The position numbers were made by a program, and so were the translations under genes. DNA of 30,004 nt from a virus. The notes beneath the pieces are model-generated. The model was not told where the DNA came from. It was given only the letters and a program-made list of their open reading frames with translations, and did no database searches. Positions 13,257 to 22,617 of the stretch are shown piece by piece. The stretch lies in IMG/VR virus record IMGVR_UViG_3300030328_000292, positions 1-30,004 of that record. One strand, 5' to 3'. Position 1 is the first letter of the stretch. Each line of letters begins with the position of its first letter.

Positions 13257-15350
13257 ATGGAAGAGAATGACGAAGTTTTAATAGACGATACATCTGTAGC
13301 GTTAGAAGATGATGCTGATGAGAATATTAAAGTTGTCTATCATATTATGGATAAGTATAAAAAGGCTGAGACTAATCGTGAACAAGATGAGACACGATGG
13401 TTAAAGTCTTATAAAAACTATAGAGGTTTATATGATTCCGATGTACAATTTACTGAAGCTGAAAAGTCAAGAGTATTTATTAAGGTTACTAAGACCAAGA
13501 CACTAGCTGCCTATGGGCAAATCGCTGATGTACTGTTTGCAGGAAATAAGTTTCCTTTAACTATAGAACCAACAGAATTACCTGAAGGTGTTATAGAGAG
13601 CGTTAGTTTAGATCCCCAAAAGCCTGAACAAGTTAAACGTGATCCCAACGTAAGTCCATATGGATTTGAGGGAGATGGTAAAGCTTTTCCTATAGGAGCA
13701 ACAGAACAAAGTCTTATGGATAGTTTAGGACCTCTAAGTGAAAAGCTAAAAGACGTAGAAGGATTAGAACAAGGGGCAGGTAAAACTCCCTCTGCTATAA
13801 CATTTCATCCTGCAATGATTGCAGCAAAGAAGATGGAAAAGAAGATACACGATCAGCTACAAGAGTCTAATGCCAATACTCATCTTAGGAGTACAGCATT
13901 TGAAATGGCTTTATTTGGTACAGGTATTATTAAAGGACCTTTTGCTTTAGATAAAGAGTATCCTAATTGGAATGATGAAGGTGAATACGAGCCGTTATTT
14001 AAAACAGTACCTTTAGTTTCTCACGTATCTATATGGAACTTCTTTCCTGATCCTGATGCAAACAATATGACAGAAGCACAGTATGTGTTTGAAAGACATA
14101 AGATGTCAAGATCACAATTACGTGCATTAAAGAAAAGACCACACTTTAGAGATACAGCTATAAATGATTGTATCGCTGTTGGTGAGAACTACCAAAAGCA
14201 ATCATGGGAAGATGATCTATCTGACTATACTAATTCAGAAGATATACAAAGATTTGAAGTGTTTGAATATTGGGGTATGCTTGACGTTGAGATGTTAGAA
14301 GACCATGACGTAACTATACCTAAAGAGTTAAAGAGCCACGATGAGGTACAGGTTAATGCATGGATATGTAATGATAAATTACTACGTTTAGTTATTAATC
14401 CTTTCAAACCTTCTAAGATACCTTACATGGCTTCTCCGTATGAGCTTAATCCGTATAGCTTTTTTGGTATTGGATTAGCAGAGAACATGGATGACACACA
14501 AACGCTAATGAATGGCTTTATGCGTATGGCTGTTGATAACGCTGTACTATCAGGTAATTTACTTATTGAAGTAGATGAAACTAACCTAGTCCCCGGTCAG
14601 GATCTAAGTGTTTACCCCGGAAAAGTCTTTCGTAGACAAGGAGGGGCCCCCGGTCAAGCCGTGTTTGGAACTAAATTTCCCAACGTATCAAATGAAAACT
14701 TACAGCTATTTGACAAGGCTAGAGTCTTGGCAGATGAATCTACAGGCTTTCCTTCCTTTGCACATGGGCAGACAGGTGTATCAGGTGTAGGTAGGACAGC
14801 TAGTGGTATCTCTATGCTTATGAATGCTGCGTCAGGTGGAGTTAAGACTGTTATTAAAAATATAGATGACTATATACTTAGACCATTAGGCGAAGGACTA
14901 TTTCGATTTAATATGCAATTTGACTTTGATCCTGAGATTAAAGGTGATCTAGAAGTCAAAGCTAGAGGAACAGAAAGTCTTATGGCTAACGAAGTACGTA
15001 GTCAAAGACTAATGCAATTCCTACAAGTAGCATCTAATCCTGCACTAGCACCCTTTGCTAAGATGGATTATATCATTCGTGAGATAGCTAAATCTCTTGA
15101 CCTAGATCCTGAAAAAGTCACTAACGATAAAGCAGAAGCTATGCTTATGGCAGAGATGATGAAAAGCTTTCAACAACAGCCACAAGGACAACCACCTGCA
15201 GGTGCAAATCCGAATGATCCGACAGGATCAGGCGGCGGCACAATAGGAACAGGTACTGCCCCCGGACCACAAGAAAAAGGATTTACAGGTAATGCACAAC
15301 CACAAGGACCACAAGGAGCTTCTCAGCCCCCTCAAACCCCTATGCAATAA
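13257..15350 (+). CDS. Portal protein
   Basis: About 697 residues, the size of the large portals of podoviruses in marine alphaproteobacteria. An in-frame TTG at 13245 is weaker than the ATG at 13257. An acidic N-terminus leads into NREQDETRWLKSYKNYRGLYD. The middle has SHVSIWNFFPDPDA and MSRSQLRALKKR, which are typical portal segments, then SPYELNPYSFFGIGLAENM and GVGRTASGISMLMNAASG. The C-terminus is Gln/Pro/Gly-rich and disordered. It forms the ring through which DNA enters and is joined to the tail by the connector coded at 27482. Overlaps the terminase stop closely. Confidence 0.9.
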   Translation: MEENDEVLIDDTSVALEDDADENIKVVYHIMDKYKKAETNREQDETRWLKSYKNYRGLYDSDVQFTEAEKSRVFIKVTKTKTLAAYGQIADVLFAGNKFPLTIEPTELPEGVIESVSLDPQKPEQVKRDPNVSPYGFEGDGKAFPIGATEQSLMDSLGPLSEKLKDVEGLEQGAGKTPSAITFHPAMIAAKKMEKKIHDQLQESNANTHLRSTAFEMALFGTGIIKGPFALDKEYPNWNDEGEYEPLFKTVPLVSHVSIWNFFPDPDANNMTEAQYVFERHKMSRSQLRALKKRPHFRDTAINDCIAVGENYQKQSWEDDLSDYTNSEDIQRFEVFEYWGMLDVEMLEDHDVTIPKELKSHDEVQVNAWICNDKLLRLVINPFKPSKIPYMASPYELNPYSFFGIGLAENMDDTQTLMNGFMRMAVDNAVLSGNLLIEVDETNLVPGQDLSVYPGKVFRRQGGAPGQAVFGTKFPNVSNENLQLFDKARVLADESTGFPSFAHGQTGVSGVGRTASGISMLMNAASGGVKTVIKNIDDYILRPLGEGLFRFNMQFDFDPEIKGDLEVKARGTESLMANEVRSQRLMQFLQVASNPALAPFAKMDYIIREIAKSLDLDPEKVTNDKAEAMLMAEMMKSFQQQPQGQPPAGANPNDPTGSGGGTIGTGTAPGPQEKGFTGNAQPQGPQGASQPPQTPMQ

Positions 15351-15528
15351 TACAAAACTATGGGATGGGTTTGTTGAATATCTAGACTACTATATTAATA
15401 TGAATCAAAAAATAATGGAACAGACTTCTGATGAAGATCTATGGAGAAAAGCACAGGGTGCTATTGCCGTATTAAGAAAGCTACAAACACTTAGGGATGA
15501 AGTCAATGTCAAAGAAGTTAATACGTAA
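15292..15528 (+). CDS. Small conserved protein after the portal
   Basis: 78 residues from an ATG inside the portal end; no later start precedes the conserved part. From residue 23 on it reads LWDGFVEYLDYYI, KIMEQTSDEDLWRKAQGAI and LRKLQTLRDEV, an all-helical pattern I know from small genes directly after marine phage portals. Probably a virion assembly factor; role unproven. It overlaps the portal by 59 bases and the next gene by about 23. Confidence 0.7.
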   Translation: MHNHKDHKELLSPLKPLCNNTKLWDGFVEYLDYYINMNQKIMEQTSDEDLWRKAQGAIAVLRKLQTLRDEVNVKEVNT

Positions 15529-18406
15529 GCGTGTAGGAAAACCTACAGGAAAAACATCAAAGGCAGGTAGACCTATCTATGAAACTGAAACAGGGGAAAG
15601 ACGTTCAGAATATTCTTCCACTATTCAACTAGACAATGGTAAGTGGATTAATATTCCTAGTATACATAATGGCAAATACTACTCTGATAAGGAATTAAAA
15701 GAAGCTGTGGAAGATAATCGTATGCTTCCTACTAGTGAGCATAAATCAGAGAAAGAAGCCATACTCGCAGCTAAACAAAGGAGCAAGAACTTGAAACAAG
15801 GTGGATTATTAAAAGCACATCAAGGTACAGTAGTTAATGGTCAGATAGTCTATCCACAGACTTCTCAAGCACCAAATGATCCTGAACCTACACAACCTAA
15901 ACCTCAGATAGGCTTGCCTAATCCGAATCCTTTTGTTACCGATCCTAATGCTATTAATCCAAACTTAATTAAAACACAGACAGATGAAGGTATTACATTC
16001 AAAGATAAGATGCCTGATGGTTGGAATTACCAAGATGCTATTAAAAATGTGCCAAAGTTTAAAGATGGTGTTGAGATGTTGGAGCAAGGTAAACCTGATA
16101 CAAGTAATGTAGAACCTGCACCTCTTGCACCTTTACCAATACCTAAAGAATTAGAAGCCCAACCTCAACCTGTTCAACAAGCAACTAAACAACAAGCAAC
16201 TTTAGCTGATTTGGCAGAGTTTAACAAAGAGCTAGAGCTAAAAAGAAAGGCGATGCAGGTAGCTACACCTGTACCACATTTAGCACAAGCACAAGCACAA
16301 CTACAACCCTCTATGCAGCAACAGATAGAGCAATATTACAAACAACAAGGGCAAGCCATGAATGATAGATGGGCTGCTATGAACAAGTTTCGACAGTCTA
16401 ATCAACAGAAAATAGAATCGTATAAAGAATTTCAAGACTTGGAAACAGTAGGTAAAAAGTTTGAAACTATGATGAATAGCGTGGTAGAACCTTTTAAACT
16501 AGAAATGAAGCAACTAGATGAGAAATATGCAGCACTTCCTAAAAACTTTAAAAATTGGGTTGGTCGGCAGCAGGAAATGAAGGCAGTTCAAAAACAAATA
16601 CACGAGGCACAAGAAAATGCTTTACAAACACAACAGTATTCTCAAGCTAGATTCAATGTCGCAAACGCACATAAAGCTTTAGAAGCTAAAGTTATGGCAG
16701 AATTTGATAAGCAGTATAAGCCTGTAGGAGAAGGGCAATCAGTTAATAAACAAATGGCATTTAATGAGGGTGGAACAGTCATGGAGAAACAAATGGAAAT
16801 GAATTTTGGGGATAAGCCTGACATGTCTTCAGGCACATTTATCTTTAAAGAAGGTGGCATGAAAGACGATGGTGGAGAAAAAGATCCTGTATCGGGTAAT
16901 GATATTCCATCAGGAGCAACAGCTAAAGAGGTGCGAGATGATGTACCTGCTATGGTAAGTGAGGGCGAGTTTATATTTCCTGCAGATGTAACACGTTTTA
17001 TTGGTTTAGATAAGTTAATGGAATTACGACAAGACGCAAAGATGGGATTAAAGAAAATGGAAATGATGGGTCAGCTAGGAGATCCTGAAGATGCTGTATT
17101 AGACGATGATATTCCATTCGATGATGAAGATATTATAATAGAGTTTGGACAAGCTGAACTAGAAGAGAAAAATGAAGGTGGCATTATAGGATTTTCTGAT
17201 GGAACTGCCGATGCAGGTGAGCAAGGTAATCAATACTATAATATTCAAGAGGAAGCAAACAAAGCGTACTCAAAGAAATATACATGGTACAAGAACGAAG
17301 CAGGTGATATGAAAGCCATTCTAACCGATTGGCAAGGTAATCCTCTTGAGGATGTACCTGCAGGATATAAGATCATGTTGAATGAAGATGGTTCTCCTGT
17401 AACTAAGAAGCCTGAAAAAGCTCCTGATGATGATTTAGAAGCAACAAAACCACAGCCTACGCAACAGAAGGATGATGATGACGATAAAGATCCTGAACCT
17501 ATGTTTTCTACAGAGTATTTAGCCAAAGAGTTTGGGGGTGCTGTGATACTAGATAAAAATGGTAATCCTAGATCTATGACTGAAACAGGATATAATGCTG
17601 TACTAGCATCTGCTAATAGACTAGGACTAGATACTAACACGTATTTTAATTTGCCTTGGGGTGCAAAGATGGATATGCTTGGACAAGAGTTTGCAGGAAT
17701 GTTTGGTAAAGAGGTAGATCAAGACTACGTAAACAATATTGTAAAGCAGGTACAGGCAGGTGAGTACAAGAGTAAAGGTCTATTTGGATTCTTAGGTGGT
17801 ATTGGCGATTGGATATCAGGATTGTTTGGTGGTAATGATGATGCTGAAACTACACAAAAGAAGATCAATGTTGTTAATGATGCCAAGAAGAATAATAAAG
17901 ATGTGTTTAAAAATCTATATGATCCTAAACCCGGCAAGAAAAGATACGAAAGAGATGATACGTATGGTGAAGCTACTAATCTTATGCGTACAGGAGATTT
18001 AACAACAAGTGGAAGGATAAATCGTGGTACAACTAGTGCAGTAAGAAAAGCACAAAGTGATAAAACGCAAGCAGGATTAGCAGGCCCCGGATTTGCATCA
18101 GGTAAGTTTAGGCAGAAAGAAGATGCCGATGATAGAAGACAAGCAAGACAAGCAAATCAAGCTAAAGAATCTTATGGCATGAGGTCAGGTCCTCAGACAG
18201 GAAAGAAGACTGTAGCAGGGTCTGCAAATCAAAATAAAAAAGCACAACAAAATAAAGATAAAGAAAATCTTTCTAAAGCATATGGTGGTGGAGGAGATGG
18301 CAATATGGCATCAGGTAAATTTGGAAACAAAGGTATGTTAATAGCAAAGCCACCAACAAAGAAGAAACCAACAACACAAAGGAAAGCTTTAGTCGGTAAA
18401 TACTAA
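15506..18406 (+). CDS. Large virion-associated protein with KGG and SEGEF segments
   Basis: About 966 residues (an ATG at 15497 would add three). The N-terminus contains ERRSEYSSTIQLDNGKWINI and AILAAKQRSKNL, a domain seen in phage structural proteins. Next comes a Pro/Gln-rich region and a coiled-coil stretch (about 225-420). Around residues 485-530 is a segment with VRDDVPAMVSEGEFIFPADV and LMELRQDAKMGLKKM, recurrent in marine phage virion proteins. GG linkers (KQGGLL, NEGGTV, KEGGM, NEGGI) separate modules. The C-terminal 150 residues are basic and low-complexity. It may be an internal or ejected protein. No lytic motif is seen. Confidence 0.7.
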   Translation: MSKKLIRKRVGKPTGKTSKAGRPIYETETGERRSEYSSTIQLDNGKWINIPSIHNGKYYSDKELKEAVEDNRMLPTSEHKSEKEAILAAKQRSKNLKQGGLLKAHQGTVVNGQIVYPQTSQAPNDPEPTQPKPQIGLPNPNPFVTDPNAINPNLIKTQTDEGITFKDKMPDGWNYQDAIKNVPKFKDGVEMLEQGKPDTSNVEPAPLAPLPIPKELEAQPQPVQQATKQQATLADLAEFNKELELKRKAMQVATPVPHLAQAQAQLQPSMQQQIEQYYKQQGQAMNDRWAAMNKFRQSNQQKIESYKEFQDLETVGKKFETMMNSVVEPFKLEMKQLDEKYAALPKNFKNWVGRQQEMKAVQKQIHEAQENALQTQQYSQARFNVANAHKALEAKVMAEFDKQYKPVGEGQSVNKQMAFNEGGTVMEKQMEMNFGDKPDMSSGTFIFKEGGMKDDGGEKDPVSGNDIPSGATAKEVRDDVPAMVSEGEFIFPADVTRFIGLDKLMELRQDAKMGLKKMEMMGQLGDPEDAVLDDDIPFDDEDIIIEFGQAELEEKNEGGIIGFSDGTADAGEQGNQYYNIQEEANKAYSKKYTWYKNEAGDMKAILTDWQGNPLEDVPAGYKIMLNEDGSPVTKKPEKAPDDDLEATKPQPTQQKDDDDDKDPEPMFSTEYLAKEFGGAVILDKNGNPRSMTETGYNAVLASANRLGLDTNTYFNLPWGAKMDMLGQEFAGMFGKEVDQDYVNNIVKQVQAGEYKSKGLFGFLGGIGDWISGLFGGNDDAETTQKKINVVNDAKKNNKDVFKNLYDPKPGKKRYERDDTYGEATNLMRTGDLTTSGRINRGTTSAVRKAQSDKTQAGLAGPGFASGKFRQKEDADDRRQARQANQAKESYGMRSGPQTGKKTVAGSANQNKKAQQNKDKENLSKAYGGGGDGNMASGKFGNKGMLIAKPPTKKKPTTQRKALVGKY

Positions 18407-18462
18407 AGAAGTAATCCTAATTAGCTACCCACATATGTGGCCCTTGAAAGGAGAAAAGATCA

Positions 18463-19332
18463 ATGGAACAAGCAAATGTAGCAGGTGAAGTACAGAAGCC
18501 TGAAAAGAAAATGGCTTTTACTACTCGTAAATATACGAATGAGGAAAAGCGAAAGAAAGAAGAAGAGGAACTAGAGCAACTTCTTGAAGAACAAAAAGGC
18601 GAGACTAAGGAAGCTAAGAAAGAAGATGATGCTAACTTATCAGCCGAAGAGAAAACCTTTAAGAAGAGATATGGCGATTTGCGTAGGCATATGCAAAGTA
18701 AAGAGAATGAGTTTACTGATCAGTTAAAAGCTTTAAAAGGACAACTTGAAGAAGCTACTAAACAGGAAATTAAGTTACCTAAGTCGGATGAAGACATAGA
18801 AGCTTGGGCAAAGAAATACCCTGATGTAGCAGCGATAGTAGAAACTATAGCTATTAAGAAAGCTAAAGAGCAATCTGATCATCTAGAAACACGTGTGCGT
18901 GAGATTGATGAGATGCAATTAAATGTACATAGAGAAAAAGCTGAAGCACAACTATTAGCTATGCATCCTGACTTTAATGATATAAAAGAAAGTGATGAGT
19001 TTCATAATTGGGCAGACGAACAACCTAAATGGATTCAAGATGCCCTCTATGAGAATGAAACAGACGCTAAATCTGCGGCAAGAGCTATAGATTTGTACAA
19101 AGCCGATAGAGGTATGAGTACAAAAGAAAAGAATACATCAAAAGATGCTGCTAAAAGTGTCACACGTAGACCAAGTAAGGCTACTCCTGACACCGATGCC
19201 TCATCTGCGATGTTTAGGGAATCAGATGTAAACGATATGTCGGCACAAGAGTACGAAAAAAATGCTGACGCTATTATGGAAGCAATCCGTAGTAATAAGT
19301 TTATATATGATATGTCAGGTAATGCGAGATAA
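18463..19332 (+). CDS. Capsid scaffolding protein
   Basis: 289 residues, almost entirely charged helix. There is a Glu/Lys-rich N-terminus with a FKKRYGDLRRHMQSK segment typical of podovirus scaffolds, a coiled coil, an AWAKKYPDVAAIVETIA block and a MHPDFNDIKESDEFHNWA block, both familiar from scaffold families. It sits directly before the major capsid gene, as usual. AAAGGAG lies 8 bases before the ATG. It should guide capsid assembly and leave before maturation. Confidence 0.85.
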   Translation: MEQANVAGEVQKPEKKMAFTTRKYTNEEKRKKEEEELEQLLEEQKGETKEAKKEDDANLSAEEKTFKKRYGDLRRHMQSKENEFTDQLKALKGQLEEATKQEIKLPKSDEDIEAWAKKYPDVAAIVETIAIKKAKEQSDHLETRVREIDEMQLNVHREKAEAQLLAMHPDFNDIKESDEFHNWADEQPKWIQDALYENETDAKSAARAIDLYKADRGMSTKEKNTSKDAAKSVTRRPSKATPDTDASSAMFRESDVNDMSAQEYEKNADAIMEAIRSNKFIYDMSGNAR

Positions 19333-19335
19333 AGC

Positions 19336-19363
19336 TTGACAAATAAGTAGTTATTAGTATAAC
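19336..19363 (+). promoter_or_regulatory. Promoter for the major capsid gene
   Basis: TTGACA at 19336-19341, 16 bases, TATAAC at 19358-19363, right after the scaffold stop. A separate promoter would supply extra capsid mRNA, since capsid protein is needed in hundreds of copies. Confidence 0.65.
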
Positions 19364-19374
19364 TATAAATATAG

Positions 19375-19410
19375 ATAGAGTGTTACCCGGAAACGACACT
19401 AACACTCTAT
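19375..19410 (+). promoter_or_regulatory. 11-base inverted repeat in the capsid leader
   Basis: ATAGAGTGTTA and TAACACTCTAT are perfect complements around a 14-base spacer, starting within a few bases of the predicted RNA 5' end. No T run follows, so it is not a standard terminator. It carries the same GTGTTA/TAACAC core as the repeats at 4536-4576 and 6074-6106. Confidence 0.6.
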
Positions 19411-19548
19411 AATCAGCAAACAACAAAATACTTATGGACTATCCGAATCCGTTTTTGCCCATTTAATTATGCACCTTAAACGATTGGCCTCTTTAATAGT
19501 TAGATTGTAGTTTGTATCTGTTTTTGAAAGCATAAAGGAGAATATATT
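19411..19548 (+). other. Capsid gene leader, non-coding
   Basis: After the inverted repeat, about 140 bases remain before the capsid ATG. I see no frame with an RBS. AAAGGAG lies 9 bases before the ATG. A long leader on a highly expressed gene can set mRNA stability. Confidence 0.5.
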
Positions 19549-20604
19549 ATGGCGTTTCAAAAAGCTGCAGGTCATGGAAATCTACCCAATGGTAATTTTA
19601 GTCCTGTAATTTACAGCAAACAGGTGCAACTTGCGTTTCGTAAGTCATCTATTGTTGAAGCAATCACTAACTCCGACTATTTTGGAGAGATTGCAAATAT
19701 GGGCGATTCGGTAAAGATTATCAAAGAGCCTGAAATCACAGTTAAGGAGTATGCACGTGGTACGCAAATCACTCCTCAAGATCTAGACGATGAAGAGTTC
19801 TCTCTTACCATCGACAAAGCAAATTACTTTGCATTTAAAGTCGATGATATTGAGGAAGCTCACAGTCACGTAAACTTTGGCTCACTTGCTAGTGATCGTG
19901 CTGCCTATCGACTAGGTGACCAATTTGACCAAGACGTATTAGGTTATTTAACAGGCTTCAAGCAAGGAGCTATGCATGGTAATCCTAATGTCGCAAACAC
20001 AACCATTAATGGTACTAAGTCTGTAGCATCTGCAGGATCAGACGAACTTCTAGGATCAATGAAACTAGAAGCTGATGACTTTAACGCAGGTGTAAATGGA
20101 CAATCTGTTGGTATTCAACCAAGAGGTTCTTCAGCTGCTCCAACAGGTGCAGGTGTAGCTAATCCATTAACTGTTATAGCAAGAATGGCTCGTAAACTTG
20201 ACCAACAAAATGTGGACACACAAGGTCGTTGGATCGTAGTTGACCCTGTATTCTGTGAAGTCTTAAAAGACGAAGACTCTAGACTATTCCAAGCTGATTG
20301 GGGTGGATCAGGGCTACAGAATGGTCTAATACTTAACAACCTACATGGTTTTAAAGTTTACATGTCAAACAATCTACCTTCTATGGGTACAGGTCCTGCC
20401 ACTACAGGTGGTACGAACGCTAGTAACTATGGAATGATTGTTGCAGGACATTCTTCAGCAGTCGCAACAGCCGAGCAAATCAACAAGACCGAAACTTATC
20501 GTGATCCTGATTCATTTGCAGACATTGTTCGTGGCATGCATCTGTATGGTCGCAAGATTCTCAGACCTGAGAGCCTTGTGAACTGTAAATACAACTTAGT
20601 ATAG
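19549..20604 (+). CDS. Major capsid protein (HK97-like fold)
   Basis: 351 residues. The N-terminal half contains KQVQLAFRKSSIVEAITNSD, VKIIKEPEITVKEYARGTQI, DLDDEEFSLTIDKANYFAFK and DDIEEAH, then ASDRAAYRLGDQFDQDVLGY. The C-terminal half contains the A-domain-like RWIVVDPVFCEVL and LHGFKVYMSNNLP and ends LRPESLVNCKYN. This is the pattern of marine podovirus capsid proteins, with the E-loop in the first third. Its position behind a scaffold and its own promoter agree. Forms the icosahedral head. Confidence 0.92.
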   Translation: MAFQKAAGHGNLPNGNFSPVIYSKQVQLAFRKSSIVEAITNSDYFGEIANMGDSVKIIKEPEITVKEYARGTQITPQDLDDEEFSLTIDKANYFAFKVDDIEEAHSHVNFGSLASDRAAYRLGDQFDQDVLGYLTGFKQGAMHGNPNVANTTINGTKSVASAGSDELLGSMKLEADDFNAGVNGQSVGIQPRGSSAAPTGAGVANPLTVIARMARKLDQQNVDTQGRWIVVDPVFCEVLKDEDSRLFQADWGGSGLQNGLILNNLHGFKVYMSNNLPSMGTGPATTGGTNASNYGMIVAGHSSAVATAEQINKTETYRDPDSFADIVRGMHLYGRKILRPESLVNCKYNLV

Positions 20605-20614
20605 GGGGTTTATC

Positions 20615-21094
20615 ATGGCTACAATATCAAGTCTTTTAAAACCTGCACATGGCAGCGGTGGTGGTGGCAGACAGCCATACTTCCTTGACATGACTATCGA
20701 TCTTACAGCACAAGCGATCTCTAGTACAGCAGGGGATGTAGTTCAATGTCTTACAATTCCTGCAAATACAAGAATATTGCATGCAGGTCTTCAAGTTGTT
20801 GAATCAGCAACTATGAATACAGGTACAAATGCTACAGCATCATTGGGTGCAGCTGACGCTGACGAATTTGTTGCTACATTTGATATCGATGGTGCGGCTG
20901 ATGGTGCTTATGCTCCTTCTGCTACTCCTTCAGGCGATATAACACTAGCTACGGCAGATACTTTGGATGTTACCTTTGCAGGTGATGGTGCAACGTATAG
21001 TGCAGGTAAGATACGTGTTTACGCTATGTTGATGGATGTTAGTGAAATGGGTGACATGCACTGTGATGAAGTTGACAGAGATCAATTAGCTTAA
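20615..21094 (+). CDS. Possible head decoration protein
   Basis: 159 residues, Ala/Thr/Asp-rich, predicted all-beta. It starts SSLLKPAHGSGGGGRQPYFL and has a core with CLTIPANTRILHAGLQVVE and KIRVYAMLMDVS. Directly after the capsid gene, where decoration proteins are usual, and it looks like a small soluble jelly-roll-type protein. No specific family is certain. GGGGG lies before the ATG. Confidence 0.65.
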   Translation: MATISSLLKPAHGSGGGGRQPYFLDMTIDLTAQAISSTAGDVVQCLTIPANTRILHAGLQVVESATMNTGTNATASLGAADADEFVATFDIDGAADGAYAPSATPSGDITLATADTLDVTFAGDGATYSAGKIRVYAMLMDVSEMGDMHCDEVDRDQLA

Positions 21095-21113
21095 TTAGCT
21101 AGTTATTTATGGT

Positions 21114-21139
21114 AAGGGGGCAGGGAAACTTGCCCTCTT
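21114..21139 (+). terminator. Terminator-like hairpin after the capsid pair
   Basis: AAGGGGGCA and TGCCCTCTT form a 9-bp stem with one G-U pair and an 8-base loop, 20 bases after the stop of the 159-residue gene. The stem is GC-rich but lacks a T tract, so it would be a partial terminator or an RNA 3' end protector that lets some reading through. Confidence 0.5.
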
Positions 21140-21163
21140 AACCTGTATAAAAAGGAGAAAGAA

Positions 21164-21604
21164 ATGGCAATATCTACAGCATTGTGTAGTTCATTTAAAC
21201 AGGAATTACTACAGGCAGTTCACAATTTTAGTTCCCATACCTTTAAACTAGCTTTAATTAAAGATGGTGAATCAGGTACGTATGGGGCAGCATCTACTAA
21301 TTATTCAAATATTACAGGAAACTCAGATGAACAGGCTAACACAGGAACATATGCCGCAGGTGGTGCAGCATTAACAAATGTTACAGTTAACCTAACAAGT
21401 ACAACAGCACACATTGACTTTGATAATCCACAATGGACTAGTGCAACTATTGACGCAGATGGTTGTATGATATATAATACAAGTGCAAGTAATAAAGCTG
21501 TTGCTGTTATTAGTTTTGGTTCAACCCAATCTTCTGACAATGGTACATTTACTATTACAATTCCTGCAGATGGAGCGAGTACGTCTATTATAAGGGTAGC
21601 CTAG
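21164..21604 (+). CDS. Beta-rich virion protein
   Basis: 146 residues. It begins AISTALCSSFKQELLQAVHNF, then TFKLALIKDGESGTYG, and repeats of Thr/Ser/Asn-rich strands (VTVNLTSTTAHIDF, CMIYNTSASNKAVAV). I know this pattern from structural proteins near the capsid gene in marine phages, where it may be a head or tail-surface protein. AAAAGGAG precedes the ATG. Confidence 0.65.
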   Translation: MAISTALCSSFKQELLQAVHNFSSHTFKLALIKDGESGTYGAASTNYSNITGNSDEQANTGTYAAGGAALTNVTVNLTSTTAHIDFDNPQWTSATIDADGCMIYNTSASNKAVAVISFGSTQSSDNGTFTITIPADGASTSIIRVA

Positions 21605-21605
21605 T

Positions 21606-22607
21606 ATGGCACTAGTCTTAAATGACAGAGTAAAAGAAACAACTACTAGTACAGGCACAGCCGATATTTCTTTAGGTGGTGCTGTTACAGGATTTGAGAC
21701 TTTTGTAAGTGGTGTTGGCAATGCTAATACTACTTATTATTGTATTGCACACAAAACTCTTAGCGAGTTTGAGATTGGCATTGGTACAGTAAATGATCTT
21801 AGTACTGATACAATTTCAGGCAGAAGCAACAGTAATGTTATATCAAGTAGTAATGCCGATAACTTGGTTGACTTTAGTGCAGGAGACAAAGATGTATTTT
21901 GTACATTACCTGCAAGCAAAGCTGTTGTAGAAAATGCTAACGATGAAATATTATTAGGACATACTGCAACAGTTACTCCTAGAGGTGGTAGTATAACAAA
22001 ATTTACCACAAGTAATGACGATGGTTTTACAGTTGTTAGGCATGGCACAAATTCAAACGATTCAGCTTATGGTTTTAACTTTGCTAGATCAAAGAATGCA
22101 AATATAGGTAGTTATGGTGTACTAGCATCAGGAGATGAAGTAGGTAGAATTACTTGGTTTGGTGATGATGGTACTGATTTTAATTCTGAAGTAGCAACTA
22201 TAAAAGCAACAGTAACAGGTTCTCCCGGCAACAATACTGTACCCGGAGTCTTGCAGTTAAATGTGGCTGCTCAAGGCTTTGTTTCTGCATCTAAGGGAAT
22301 AACCATTTATGGAGATGCCGCAACTGAATTTACTCAAGATATTAAAGTAAGTGGTGGAAGTAATACTATTACTAATACTAAAGTCGGTCAATGGGATACG
22401 GCATATGGATGGGGCAATCACGCAAGTGGGGGCTATCTAACTGCACACCCAAATATATCTGCTGCAAGTAGTTCAGACAATAGTGGACAAACATTTATAC
22501 AAGATATTACAGTAGACAGTAATGGACATATTACAGCAATAGGTACAGCCACTTCAAGTGGTGGTGTGTCAGAAGCATTAGCAATAGCGTATGCAACGGC
22601 ACTTTAA
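21606..22607 (+). CDS. Fibre-like virion protein
   Basis: 333 residues, Ser/Thr/Gly-rich. The N-terminus (MALVLNDRVKETTTSTGTAD, then VTGFETFVSGV) leads into an ordered domain with DVFCTLPASKAV. The C-terminal third has WDTAYGWGNHASGG, a motif typical of tail fibres and spikes, followed by IQDITVDSNGHITAIG. It probably contributes to surface contact. Begins one base after the previous gene's stop. Confidence 0.7.
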   Translation: MALVLNDRVKETTTSTGTADISLGGAVTGFETFVSGVGNANTTYYCIAHKTLSEFEIGIGTVNDLSTDTISGRSNSNVISSSNADNLVDFSAGDKDVFCTLPASKAVVENANDEILLGHTATVTPRGGSITKFTTSNDDGFTVVRHGTNSNDSAYGFNFARSKNANIGSYGVLASGDEVGRITWFGDDGTDFNSEVATIKATVTGSPGNNTVPGVLQLNVAAQGFVSASKGITIYGDAATEFTQDIKVSGGSNTITNTKVGQWDTAYGWGNHASGGYLTAHPNISAASSSDNSGQTFIQDITVDSNGHITAIGTATSSGGVSEALAIAYATAL

Positions 22608-22617
22608 GGAGAAATAG

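Noticed and set aside
18429-18440. 12-base perfect palindrome CCACATATGTGG before the scaffold gene
   Set aside because: Palindromes of this size are expected several times by chance in 30 kb, and there is no T run or second copy.
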